A DNA stretch of 64,000 bases from Mesorhizobium sp. WSM4904 (GTDB taxonomy: Bacteria > Pseudomonadota > Alphaproteobacteria > Rhizobiales > Rhizobiaceae): positions 3,233,001 through 3,297,000 of the forward strand of contig NZ_CP121354.1 in the NCBI RefSeq assembly GCF_029674545.1, in the 5' to 3' direction. The notes below the pieces were generated by a model, which saw nothing but the letters and a program-made list of their open reading frames with translations, searched no databases and was not told the DNA's origin. A program made the translations under genes and the position numbers. Positions 38,427 through 47,679 of this stretch are shown one piece after another; positions within the stretch are counted from its first letter, which is position 1; the number at the start of each line of letters is the position of its first letter.

Positions 38427-39572
38427 TCACGATACGGCGGCGACATCGGCCCGCTCTCTCGCCAGCGCAATGATGCGCGTCACATGCTCGGCGATCGCCA
38501 GGCTCGAAGTCAGGCCGGGACTTTCAATGCCGAACAGATTGACCAGCCCCGCAATGCCATGGATCGAGGCATCCTGGATGACGAAGTCGCTGTTGGCTTC
38601 ACCTGGGCCGGAGAGCTTCGGCCGGATGCCGCTATAGGCCGGCTGCAGGCTGCCGTCGGCCAGTTCCGGCCAGTATTTGCGGATCGCGGCGTAGAAGCGT
38701 TCGCCGCGTGCCGGATCGACCCGGTAGTCGAGCACCTCCGTCCATTCGACGTCCGGTCCGAACCGAGCCGTGCCGGCAAGGTCGAGCGTCAGATGGACGC
38801 CAAGCCCACCAGGCTCGGGCACCGGATAGACGAGGTGCGAGAAGGGCGCGCGGCCGACCACCGAAAAGTAGTTGCCCTTGGCGTAGCGAAGCGTGGGCAG
38901 GAACCGCCGGTCGAATCCTTCGAGCGCGCCGGCCAGCGCGACCGCGCCCAGGCCGGCCGCGTTGACGAGACGCGACGTGGCGATCTCGAAACCGTTGCCG
39001 GTCGCCGTGTCGGTCGTCTGGAGCACGATTTGGCCGGGCTCGATACGGCCCGAAACGATGCGTGTATTGAGCGAGAGCATCGCGCCGTTTTCCTCGGCGT
39101 CGCCGAGCAGCGTCAGCATCAGGGCGTGGCTGTCGATGATGCCCGTCGAGGGCGAAAGCAGCGCCTTCGTGCAATGCAGCGCCGGCTCCAGCGCTTGCGC
39201 CTCGGCGACGGAGAGAAAGCGCAGATCGGCGACGTCGCAAGCGGCCGCACCGGCGCGGATCGTGGCGAGCACGGGCTCCTGCGCTTCGTCGGTCGCGACG
39301 ATCAGCTTTCCGCAACGCCGGTGCGGGATCGAGCGTTCCATCGCGTAGCGGTAGAGCATGTCGCGCCCGGCAACGCAGAGCCGGGCCTTCAGCGATCCTT
39401 GCGGATAGTGGATCCCGGCATGAATGACTTCCGAATTGCGCGAGCTCGTCTCGGTGCCGATGGCATCCGCCGCTTCGAGGATCAGCGTGTCGAGGCCCTG
39501 CGCCGCCAGGCCGCGCGCGATCGCAAGGCCGATGACGCCGGCCCCGGCCACTATGCAGTCGACCTGTTCCAT
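38427..39572 (-). CDS. FAD-dependent oxidoreductase, L-2-hydroxyglutarate oxidase-like
   Basis: A 381-residue DAO-family flavoprotein with an N-terminal dinucleotide motif VAGAGVIGLAIARGL and the family stretch SSRNSEVIHAGIHYPQGSLK. This resembles LhgO-type 2-hydroxyacid oxidases/dehydrogenases. The C-terminal IESPGLTSSLAIAEHV closes the FAD domain. The substrate is uncertain. It ends 61 bases from the Sel1 gene, which is convergent, and is divergent from the aminotransferase gene at 39790. Confidence 0.82.
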   Translation of the reverse strand: MEQVDCIVAGAGVIGLAIARGLAAQGLDTLILEAADAIGTETSSRNSEVIHAGIHYPQGSLKARLCVAGRDMLYRYAMERSIPHRRCGKLIVATDEAQEPVLATIRAGAAACDVADLRFLSVAEAQALEPALHCTKALLSPSTGIIDSHALMLTLLGDAEENGAMLSLNTRIVSGRIEPGQIVLQTTDTATGNGFEIATSRLVNAAGLGAVALAGALEGFDRRFLPTLRYAKGNYFSVVGRAPFSHLVYPVPEPGGLGVHLTLDLAGTARFGPDVEWTEVLDYRVDPARGERFYAAIRKYWPELADGSLQPAYSGIRPKLSGPGEANSDFVIQDASIHGIAGLVNLFGIESPGLTSSLAIAEHVTRIIALARERADVAAVS

Positions 39573-39789
39573 GTCGCATCTCTTCGGTTGCGTACGCGTT
39601 GCTCCTGCAGGGACTATACCGTCTCCGTCTGCCTTGGAAATCTCATGGCGCTATCGATTGTGACACAGCGGCTCTTGCGGCCGCATCTCGCCATAAGGCA
39701 TCAAGCTGCGGATGCGAGGCGGATTCCCGGAGTTTCTCGACAGGGGGAGGGGTCCTGTCTTTCGCTTCCGCCTGCCGACAGGAGCCATC

Positions 39790-41166
39790 ATGGACGCCAG
39801 ACCGAATTCCCCTGAAGCCCGCGACATCCGCTACCACATGCATGCCTACACCAATGCCCGCAAGCATCAGGAGACGGGTCCGCTGGTCATCGAAAAGGGC
39901 GACGGCGTCTATGTCGAGGACATCGCCGGCAACCGCTACATCGAGGCGATGGCCGGCCTTTGGAGCGTCGCCGTCGGCTTCTCGGAAAAGCGGCTGGTCG
40001 AGGCCGCCACGCGGCAGATGTCGAAGCTGCCCTTCTATCACGACTTCGGCTCGAAGGCGCATTCGCCACTGATCGACCTGGCGGAGAAGCTGGTGCAGAT
40101 GGCGCCGGTGCCGATGAGCAAGGCCTATTTCACCAATTCCGGTTCCGAGGCCAACGACACGGCGATCAAGATGATCTGGTACCGGTCGAACGCGCTCGGC
40201 CAGCCGGCGCGCAAGAAGATCATCAGCCGCAAGCGCGGCTATCACGGCGTCACCATCGCGTCCGCAAGCCTGACCGGGCTGCCGAACAATCATCTTTCCT
40301 TCGACCTGCCGATCGCCAATATCCTGCACACGTCGACGCCGCATCACTGGCGCGATGCCGAGCCCGGCGAAAGCGAGGAGCAGTTCTCCAGCCGGCTGGC
40401 CGACGATCTCGAGAAACTGATCGTTGCCGAGGGACCGGAAACCATCGCCGCCTTTATCGGCGAGCCGATCATGGGCGCCGGCGGTGTCGTCGTGCCGCCA
40501 GCCGGCTATTGGGAAAAGATCCAGACGGTGCTGTCGAAATACGGCATCCTGCTAGTGGCCGACGAGGTGATCTGCGGCTTCGGCCGCACCGGCCAGATGT
40601 TCGGCTCGCAGACCTTCGGCATCAAGCCGGACATCATGGTGCTGTCGAAGCAGATCTCGTCTTCCTACCTGCCGATCTCGGCACTGCTGATCAACGATCG
40701 TGTGTTCGAGCCGATCGCCGACGAGAGCAACCGCATCGGCACGTTCGGCCACGGCTTCACCGGCGGCGGGCATCCGGTCGCGGCGGCGGTGGCGCTGGAA
40801 AATATCAAGTTGATCGAGGAGCGCGATCTCGTCGGCAACGCGCGCAAGGTCGGCGCGCATTTGAAGGCGCGGCTGCGCAAGCTCGTCTCGCATCCGCTGG
40901 TGGGAGAAGTGCGCGGCGTAGGCCTGATCGCCGCCGTCGAGCTGGTCGCCGACAAGGCGAGCAAGGCGGCGTGGGGCAAGCCGGCCGCGCTCGGCGCGCT
41001 GGTCAACGGCTTCATGCAGCAGAATGGCGTCATCTCGCGCAACATGGGCGACGCCATCGCCTTCTGTCCGCCGCTGATCATCACCGAGGCCCAGGTCGAT
41101 GCCCTGGCCGACGCGTTCGAGCGATCGCTCGACGCGGCGCTGCCGCAGGTTCACCCGCAGGGCTGA
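39790..41166 (+). CDS. Class III (omega) aminotransferase
   Basis: A 458-residue PLP enzyme that transfers an amino group from an omega-amino substrate to a ketoacid such as pyruvate. Evidence is the motif FTNSGSEANDTAIK, the D-x-V LLVADEVICGFGRTG, and the likely PLP lysine in LSKQISSSYLPISA. The ATG at 39790 has ACAGGAG in front; a longer in-frame N-terminus is unlike the family. The substrate (GABA, taurine, beta-alanine, putrescine) cannot be told. It is divergent from the flavoprotein. Confidence 0.88.
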   Translation: MDARPNSPEARDIRYHMHAYTNARKHQETGPLVIEKGDGVYVEDIAGNRYIEAMAGLWSVAVGFSEKRLVEAATRQMSKLPFYHDFGSKAHSPLIDLAEKLVQMAPVPMSKAYFTNSGSEANDTAIKMIWYRSNALGQPARKKIISRKRGYHGVTIASASLTGLPNNHLSFDLPIANILHTSTPHHWRDAEPGESEEQFSSRLADDLEKLIVAEGPETIAAFIGEPIMGAGGVVVPPAGYWEKIQTVLSKYGILLVADEVICGFGRTGQMFGSQTFGIKPDIMVLSKQISSSYLPISALLINDRVFEPIADESNRIGTFGHGFTGGGHPVAAAVALENIKLIEERDLVGNARKVGAHLKARLRKLVSHPLVGEVRGVGLIAAVELVADKASKAAWGKPAALGALVNGFMQQNGVISRNMGDAIAFCPPLIITEAQVDALADAFERSLDAALPQVHPQG

Positions 41167-41194
41167 ACCAACCCCTCTTACGCAATGCTTCCCG

Positions 41195-41353
41195 ATGGTC
41201 GAGATCGCGATCGAAGTCGGCTTCGAGAACGCCTCGCACTTCTCCAAGCCCTTTCGCGAGACGCTCCGCCTGCCGCCCAGCAAGGCGGGCCGGCAAGCCA
41301 AAACTGACTTGCCGGCAAGAAAGGTTGTGCAAGCTTGTCGTCCAAGCGCCTAG
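41195..41353 (+). pseudogene. AraC-family helix-turn-helix remnant
   Basis: A 52-codon frame, MVEIAIEVGFENASHFSKPF, matches the second helix-turn-helix end of AraC-type regulators (IALEVGFESASHFSRAFR). The rest of the protein is absent, as the preceding sequence is the aminotransferase C-terminus. It is a gene relic, probably of the regulator that once followed the aminotransferase. Confidence 0.7.
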
Positions 41354-41444
41354 GCTCGCAGAATCAATCGCCGAGATATTTCACCGACGGTCTTGTCGGG
41401 TCAGGAACGGACGTCTTAGCCTCGACGGCGGGCACTTCCACGTG

Positions 41445-41882
41445 TCAATGCGTAGTTTGCGAGTGCTGACCGCCTGGTTGAGAGATGCCTTCCAGCGCCT
41501 TTCCCGCATGAGCAGCTTCGTCATTTCCGGTGAGATCGCCGAGCGAGACAATGCCCACCAGTCGTTTGTCCCTGTTGAGCACGGGAAGGCGCCGTACCTG
41601 GATATCGCTCATGTTCTGAAGCACGTCGCTGATTTCCTCGTCCTCGAAGCAATATTTGACATCGGTCGTCATGACATCTCGCACGGGAGAGTCAGGCCCC
41701 ATTCCCATGGCAACCCCCCGAACGGCGATATCCCGGTCGGTCACCATGCCGACCAGCCGATCGTTGTCGGCAACCGGAATGAGTCCGGCGTCCAGGACGG
41801 CCATAGCCTGGGCCACATCACGCAGAGTTGCTTCTGCGGTCGCAATTCGTACGTCCTTGGTCATGCACTCCTGCACTTTCAT
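41445..41882 (-). CDS. CBS-domain pair protein, copy 2
   Basis: A 145-residue two-CBS protein starting MKVQECMTKDVRIATAEA, with VRRLPVLNRDKRLVGIVS and ending HSQTTH. It equals the gene at 23223-23660 in length and shares most motif residues. It may bind adenine nucleotides. A longer frame runs upstream to 41933, but the start at 41882 matches the paralogue. Confidence 0.9.
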   Translation of the reverse strand: MKVQECMTKDVRIATAEATLRDVAQAMAVLDAGLIPVADNDRLVGMVTDRDIAVRGVAMGMGPDSPVRDVMTTDVKYCFEDEEISDVLQNMSDIQVRRLPVLNRDKRLVGIVSLGDLTGNDEAAHAGKALEGISQPGGQHSQTTH

Positions 41883-42138
41883 GGCGGTTCTCCCAGAATT
41901 GGTGCGCTTGCTGAAGACTTGGTCAACGCCCAATGAACCTGCGACGTTCCGATAAATTGGACCCCGGCCATGCGGCCGGTCGAAGCAACCGAGTTGGCGT
42001 CAGTACGCTATCGGGGGAACCCGGAGCAGCAAGCGTACCAAGCAGGGCTTAAGCCGGCTTGTCGTGTTTGTCGTCCGGATGCCTGGGCTCGCAGAGCCGT
42101 TTCTCGAGGAAGCGGTGATCTGAGCGGCCCCTGCGATT

Positions 42139-44808
42139 TCACTCGGCCGCCTGAACCTGGCGGGCATCGATGATCGCTCTTATCTCCGAGCGACAGGAAC
42201 CGCAGTTGGTGCCGGCGCGCAGCGTGGAGCCGATCGCCTCCAGACTGTCGCATCCCGAAGCGACGGCCGCGGCGAGCTGGTTGACACCGACATGGAAGCA
42301 TGAGCACACGACCCGTCCGATGGCGGGCGTGGGCGCTGGCGAGCGTCCGGACAAAAGCGCATGGCGATCGGCAGGCGATAGCGGCTGGCGGGTGGCCAAG
42401 AGCGACACCAGCCAGTCCCGCATCGGCAGTTGGTCGGGAGCGGCGACCAACAGGGCCTCGGCCATGGCGCCACCTTCGTCGATGGCAGCGGCGCGATAGG
42501 CGAGCCCTCTGCGATCGGTGTATTCGAGCAGATGATCGTGCCGTTGAACGGTGAGCAGCTTGCGCGCCAGGAGAATGCCTTGGTCCGGCGGCTCGGTTCC
42601 GGTCAGCTCGTAGACCCAGCCGCCCTCGACCGCGTGCCGGCTCCAATGGACGAAACCGGTTGGTCTCAGATCCCGCCGCGTGATGAGCACGCCGGCCCAG
42701 CCGGTATTCTCGCGCACGATCCGGACCGGAACATGCTTGAGCTCCGGCTGGCCGGAATGCGGGTCGGTGACGGGCGAGGACAACAGGCCTGCGGCGGCCT
42801 TGGCCGCGAAATGACCGCTCCAGTGCATGGGCATGAAGGCCTGGCCACGACGCTGCGCGTCGGACACGCGCACTTTTGCGCGGACGAAGCCGAAGCGCGT
42901 CGAAAGATGCGCGAGGTCGCCGTCCTTCAGATGATGCGCGGCGGCGTCCACCGGGTTGAGGTCGACCGCCGGTTCCGGCGCGTTCGCCATCAGGCGCGGC
43001 ACGTTGCCGGTGCGCGTCATGGTGTGCCACTGGTCGCGCAGCCGGCCGGTGTTCAGGGCAAGCGGGTAGGCGGCGTCGACCGTGAAAGCCGTCGCCTCTT
43101 GCCGCACCGGGACGAAGCGCGCGCGGCCGTCGGGTGTGGCGAAGCGGCCGTCGGCAAATAGTCTTGTCGGCTGCTCGTTCCGGTCCAGCACGGGCCAGTG
43201 GCGCGGCGCGAAGGCGGCGTAGTCCGCTTCGCTGAGATCAGCCGCACCGTCGAGGTCGAACAGGCGCTCGCCGTCGTTCTCGAAAGCGGAGAGCGCGGCG
43301 TGCTCGCGGAAGATTTCGGCCGGCGTCCGATAGGCAAAAGCATCGCCAAAACCCATGCGGGTGGCGACCTCGCAGATGATGCGCCAGTCGGTTCTTGTCT
43401 CGCCGGGCGGCGGCAGGAACGGCCGCTGGCGCGAGAGACGCCGTTCCGAATTGGTGACCGTGCCGTCCTTCTCGCCCCAGGCGGCGGCCGGCAGCAGCAC
43501 GTCGGCATAGCGCGTGGTGTCGGTGCGGGTCACATCCGAGACGGCGACGAAATCGCATTTGGACAGGGCAGCGCGCACACGCGAAGCGTCCGGCATCGAG
43601 ACCGCCGGATTGGTGCCCATCACCCACAGCGCCTTGATGCGACCGTCGGCGACCGCCTGGAACATGTCCACGGCCTTCAGGCCGCCGCGCCGCGCGACCT
43701 TGGGCGCGTTCCAGAAGCGGGAGACCCGGTCGATGTTGGCCTCATCGGCGAAGTCCATATGCGCGGCGAGCTGGTTGGCCAGGCCTCCCACCTCGCGGCC
43801 GCCCATCGCGTTCGGCTGGCCGGTGACCGAGAACGGTCCCGTGCCCGGCTTGCCGATGCGGCCGGCGGCGAGATGGCAGTTGATGACGGCGTTGACCTTG
43901 TCGGTTCCATGCGCCGACTGGTTGACGCCCTGGCTGTAGACGGTGACGGTCCGCTCGGTGCCGGCAAAGAGTTCATAGAAAGCCTGGACGTCGGCGACGC
44001 CCAGCCCGCAGCCTTTCGCGACGCGCGCGATCGACGGCGCGTCGGCGCCGGCCAAAGCGGCCGTAGCCTCGAAGCCGGAGGTGTTGTCGCGGATGAAATC
44101 GACATCGATCCTTCCGGTCTGGACGAGATGCGCGAGCAGCCCATTGAACAGAAGCACGTCCGTGCCAGGATCGAGCGCCAGATGCAGGTCGCACTCGTCG
44201 GCCGTGGCGGTGCGCCGAGGATCGATGACGACGATCCTGGTCCCGCGCTCCCTGCGTGCTGCGAGCATGCGCTGGTAGAGCACGGGATGGCACCATGCGG
44301 TGTTGGAGCCGGTGAGCACGATGAGATCGGCGCACTCGAAATCCTCATAGACTCCGGGAACGATGTCCTCGCCGAAAGCGCGGCGATGGCCGGCGACGGA
44401 CGACGCCATGCAAAGCCGCGAATTGGTGTCGATGTTGGCCGAGCCGATGAAGCCCTTCATCAGCTTGTTGGCGACGTAATAGTCCTCGGTGAGCAACTGG
44501 CCGGAGACGTAGAAGGCGACCGAGTCCGGCCCGTGCTCGGCAATCGCCTGCGAGAATTTCGCGGCAACGAGATCGAGCGCTTCGTCCCAACCAACCTGTC
44601 TGCCACGGATTTCCGGCTGAAGCAGACGGCCTTCGAGGCCGAACGTCTCGGCAAGGGCCGACCCCTTCGAGCAGAGGCGGCCGAAATTGGCCGGGTGCTC
44701 GGGATCGCCGCGGACGGTCGTCTTGCCGTCCGCGGCGATCTCGGCCAGCACGCCGCATCCCACCCCGCAATAGGGGCAGGTGGTCCTCACCTCGCGTGCT
44801 TCTTCCAT
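42139..44808 (-). CDS. nasA: Assimilatory nitrate reductase, molybdopterin catalytic subunit
   Basis: An 889-residue cytosolic enzyme that reduces nitrate to nitrite. The N-terminal 4Fe-4S site is C11-x2-C14-x3-C18 with C46 in LCSKG. Molybdopterin motifs are seen in SRLCMASSV and GTNPAVSMPD. A C-terminal BFD-type [2Fe-2S] domain (CSCFHVGVNQLAAAV, NCGSC) replaces a separate reductase. It is the last gene of the nas operon, 3 bases after nirD. Confidence 0.95.
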   Translation of the reverse strand: MEEAREVRTTCPYCGVGCGVLAEIAADGKTTVRGDPEHPANFGRLCSKGSALAETFGLEGRLLQPEIRGRQVGWDEALDLVAAKFSQAIAEHGPDSVAFYVSGQLLTEDYYVANKLMKGFIGSANIDTNSRLCMASSVAGHRRAFGEDIVPGVYEDFECADLIVLTGSNTAWCHPVLYQRMLAARRERGTRIVVIDPRRTATADECDLHLALDPGTDVLLFNGLLAHLVQTGRIDVDFIRDNTSGFEATAALAGADAPSIARVAKGCGLGVADVQAFYELFAGTERTVTVYSQGVNQSAHGTDKVNAVINCHLAAGRIGKPGTGPFSVTGQPNAMGGREVGGLANQLAAHMDFADEANIDRVSRFWNAPKVARRGGLKAVDMFQAVADGRIKALWVMGTNPAVSMPDASRVRAALSKCDFVAVSDVTRTDTTRYADVLLPAAAWGEKDGTVTNSERRLSRQRPFLPPPGETRTDWRIICEVATRMGFGDAFAYRTPAEIFREHAALSAFENDGERLFDLDGAADLSEADYAAFAPRHWPVLDRNEQPTRLFADGRFATPDGRARFVPVRQEATAFTVDAAYPLALNTGRLRDQWHTMTRTGNVPRLMANAPEPAVDLNPVDAAAHHLKDGDLAHLSTRFGFVRAKVRVSDAQRRGQAFMPMHWSGHFAAKAAAGLLSSPVTDPHSGQPELKHVPVRIVRENTGWAGVLITRRDLRPTGFVHWSRHAVEGGWVYELTGTEPPDQGILLARKLLTVQRHDHLLEYTDRRGLAYRAAAIDEGGAMAEALLVAAPDQLPMRDWLVSLLATRQPLSPADRHALLSGRSPAPTPAIGRVVCSCFHVGVNQLAAAVASGCDSLEAIGSTLRAGTNCGSCRSEIRAIIDARQVQAAE

Positions 44809-44811
44809 GCC

Positions 44812-45141
44812 TCAGGCCGCTTTCGAGGCCAGCGCTTCGAGCGCGATGAAGAGCCGTTCGCCCTCGACCCTGACCGGGATCGTTCGGACAGAGCCTTCGT
44901 CGGCGCCGAGCGCCTTGCCGGTCTCCAGCGAGATCACCCAGTTGTGCAGCGGACAGGTCACGGACGCTCCGTGGACGATGCCCTGGCTCAGCGGGCCGCC
45001 CTTGTGCGGGCAATGGTCGTCCATGGCAAAGACCTGGTCATCCGCGGTGCGGAAAACGGCGATCTTGCCTTGCGGGGTGGCCACGCAGCGCGCGCCGCGG
45101 CGAGGGATGTCGGAAAGGGAGCCGATCGATATCCAGGTCAT
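44812..45141 (-). CDS. nirD: Nitrite reductase small subunit
   Basis: A 109-residue Rieske-type subunit: ligands CPHKGGPL and CPLHNW for a [2Fe-2S] cluster. It pairs with NirB to reduce nitrite to ammonium with NADH. Start MTWISIGSLSD at 45141. It lies between nirB (70 bases away) and nasA. Confidence 0.94.
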   Translation of the reverse strand: MTWISIGSLSDIPRRGARCVATPQGKIAVFRTADDQVFAMDDHCPHKGGPLSQGIVHGASVTCPLHNWVISLETGKALGADEGSVRTIPVRVEGERLFIALEALASKAA

Positions 45142-45211
45142 TGGGTCGCCTTTGCTTGATATGAGTGCGCCAAGGTGCCCCCCTCTGTCCTGCCGGATGC
45201 AGACATCTCCA

Positions 45212-47662
45212 TCATTCCGCCGCCTCCGCGAAGCCGACGGTGGCAAGCGGCCGGAACTCGTGCTTGTCCTTGCCGGAAACACGCTCGGACCAGGGATCGA
45301 CCTGCGCGAATTTCTGGCTGAAGACGAAGCGCTCGAAATAGGCGCGGCGCTTCTCGGCGTCGTCGAGGATCTGTTTTTTGATCTCGGCGGTGCCGATCCG
45401 CTTGGCCCATTTGTAGATGCGCTCCAGATAGCGGGCCTGCTCGCGATACATCTGTACGAGCGCCACGATCACCTCCAGCGCCTCGTCCTCGGTCTTGACC
45501 AGGCCGAGCACTTCGGTGCCCTTGATGTCGAGGCCGGCGGCGCCGGCGAAATGGATCTCGTAACCGGAGTCGACGCAGACCACGCCGACATCCTTGCAGG
45601 TCGCTTCGGCGCAGTTGCGTGGGCATCCCGACACCGCCATCTTCACCTTGGCCGGTGTCCAGGAGCCCCACATGAACTTTTCGATGCGGATGCCGAGTCC
45701 GGTCGAATCCTGCGTGCCGAAACGGCACCAGTCCGAGCCGACGCAGGTTTTCACGGTGCGCAGGCCCTTGGCATAGGCGTGGCCGGAGACGAAACCGGCC
45801 TTGCCGAGATCGGCCCACACCGCCGGCAGGTCCTCCTTGCGGATGCCCAGCATGTCGATGCGCTGACCGCCGGTCACCTTCACGGTCGGGATGCGGAACT
45901 TGTCGACCACGTCGGCGATGGCGCGCAGTTCGCCGGCGCTGGTGACGCCGCCCCACATGCGCGGCACGACCGAATAGGTGCCGTCCTTCTGGATGTTGGC
46001 GTGCACGCGCTCGTTGATGAAGCGCGACTGATAGTCGTCGGCATATTGGTCAGGCCAGTCGCAGACCAGATAGTAGTTGAGCGCCGGCCGGCATTTTGCG
46101 CAGCCACAGGAGCTCTTCCATTCGAGCTCCTGCATGACGGCGGGTATCGTCTTCAGACCCTTCGCCTTGATCAGGCGCCGCACGTCGTCGTGGCCGAGTG
46201 ACGTGCAGCCGCACATCGGCTGCACCGCCGCCGGATTGTAAGCGTCGCCCAGCGTGAGCTTCAGGAGCTGCTCGACCAGGCCCGTGCACGAGCCGCACGA
46301 AGCGGAAGCCTTGGTGTGGGCGCGCACGTCGTCGAGGCCGGTCAGGCCCTTGGCCGTGATCGCGCCGGTGATCTTTCCCTTGCAGACGCCGTTGCAGCCG
46401 CAGATTTCCGCATCATCCGCCAATGCCGCAACGGCCGCCAAAGGGTCCGAGGAAGCGCCTCCCTGCAACGCCTGTCCGAAGATCAGCGTGTCGCGTATCT
46501 CTGAAATGTCGGTCGCCTTCTTCTTGAGGTCGTTGAACCAGGCGCCGTCGGCCGTCTCGCCGAACAGCACCGTGCCGATGATGCGGTTGTCCTGCAGCAC
46601 GACGCGCTTGTAGATGCCGGCGGATGCGTCGCGCAGGATGATCTCCTCGCGGTCGTCGCCGTCGGCAAAGTCGCCCAGCGAATAAAGGTCGATGCCGGTG
46701 ACCTTGAGCTTGGTCGGCGTGTCGGAGTGGACGAAGCGCTTGTCCTCGCCATCCGCCAGCCTGGCCGCCGCCACCCGCGCCATCTCGTAGAGAGGCGCGA
46801 CCAGCCCGTAGACATGGCCGCCGACCTCGGCGCATTCGCCGAGCGCCATGATCGCGGGATCGGACGTCTGCATGCGGTCGTCGACGACGATGCCGCGATT
46901 GACTTCCAGCCCTGCGTCCTTGGCCAGGGCGATGCTGGGGCGAATGCCGACCGCCATCACGACCAGCGTTGCCGGGATGATCGTGCCGTCCATGAGCTCG
47001 ACGCCCTCGACCTTGCCATTGCCGAAGATGGCCTTGGTGTTGGCCTTGGTCATGACCTTGATGCCGCGTGCCTCGACGGCTTTCTGCAGCAGGTAGCCGG
47101 CGGCGGGATCGAGCTGGCGCTCCATCAGCGTCGGCATGACGTGCAGTACGGTGACGTCCATGCCGCGTTCCTTCAGCCCGGCAGCGGCTTCGAGCCCGAG
47201 CAGGCCGCCGCCGATGACGACCGCCTTGGCGCGCGCCTGCGCGGCAAGCAGCATGGCATTGACGTCGTCGAGGTCGCGATAGGTGAGCACGCCGGGCAAG
47301 TCCTTGCCCGGCACCGGAATGATGAAGGGCACCGAGCCGGTGGCGATGACCAGCCTGTCGTAGCGCTCGGTCACGCCGTGGTCCGAGGTGACGGTCTTCG
47401 CGTCCCTGTCGATGGCAACGATCCGGTGGCCCTTGTAGAGGGTGATGCCGTGCTTGATGTACCAGCCGTCGCCGTGGATGACGATTTCCTCGAAATCCTT
47501 CTCGCCCGAAAGCACCGGCGACAGCATGATGCGGTCGTAGTTCACGCGCGGCTCGGCGTTGAAGATGGTGACGCTGTAGCGGTCGGGCGCGGCTTCCAGC
47601 AGGTACTCCAGCATCCTGCCGGGCGCCATGCCGTTGCCGATGATGACGAGTTTTTCGCTCAT
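45212..47662 (-). CDS. nirB: NADH-dependent nitrite reductase large subunit
   Basis: An 816-residue siroheme enzyme: N-terminal FAD/NAD-binding domain (LVIIGNGMAPGRMLEYLLEA), BFD-like [2Fe-2S] domain (CGCNGVCKG), then sulfite/nitrite reductase ferredoxin-like and 4Fe-4S/siroheme regions with VSGCPRNCAEATC. Start MSEKLVIIGN at 47662; a longer frame upstream is not coding-like. It is 17 bases after narK. Confidence 0.95.
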   Translation of the reverse strand: MSEKLVIIGNGMAPGRMLEYLLEAAPDRYSVTIFNAEPRVNYDRIMLSPVLSGEKDFEEIVIHGDGWYIKHGITLYKGHRIVAIDRDAKTVTSDHGVTERYDRLVIATGSVPFIIPVPGKDLPGVLTYRDLDDVNAMLLAAQARAKAVVIGGGLLGLEAAAGLKERGMDVTVLHVMPTLMERQLDPAAGYLLQKAVEARGIKVMTKANTKAIFGNGKVEGVELMDGTIIPATLVVMAVGIRPSIALAKDAGLEVNRGIVVDDRMQTSDPAIMALGECAEVGGHVYGLVAPLYEMARVAAARLADGEDKRFVHSDTPTKLKVTGIDLYSLGDFADGDDREEIILRDASAGIYKRVVLQDNRIIGTVLFGETADGAWFNDLKKKATDISEIRDTLIFGQALQGGASSDPLAAVAALADDAEICGCNGVCKGKITGAITAKGLTGLDDVRAHTKASASCGSCTGLVEQLLKLTLGDAYNPAAVQPMCGCTSLGHDDVRRLIKAKGLKTIPAVMQELEWKSSCGCAKCRPALNYYLVCDWPDQYADDYQSRFINERVHANIQKDGTYSVVPRMWGGVTSAGELRAIADVVDKFRIPTVKVTGGQRIDMLGIRKEDLPAVWADLGKAGFVSGHAYAKGLRTVKTCVGSDWCRFGTQDSTGLGIRIEKFMWGSWTPAKVKMAVSGCPRNCAEATCKDVGVVCVDSGYEIHFAGAAGLDIKGTEVLGLVKTEDEALEVIVALVQMYREQARYLERIYKWAKRIGTAEIKKQILDDAEKRRAYFERFVFSQKFAQVDPWSERVSGKDKHEFRPLATVGFAEAAE

Positions 47663-47679
47663 GTCCGGTCTGCTCCGAT

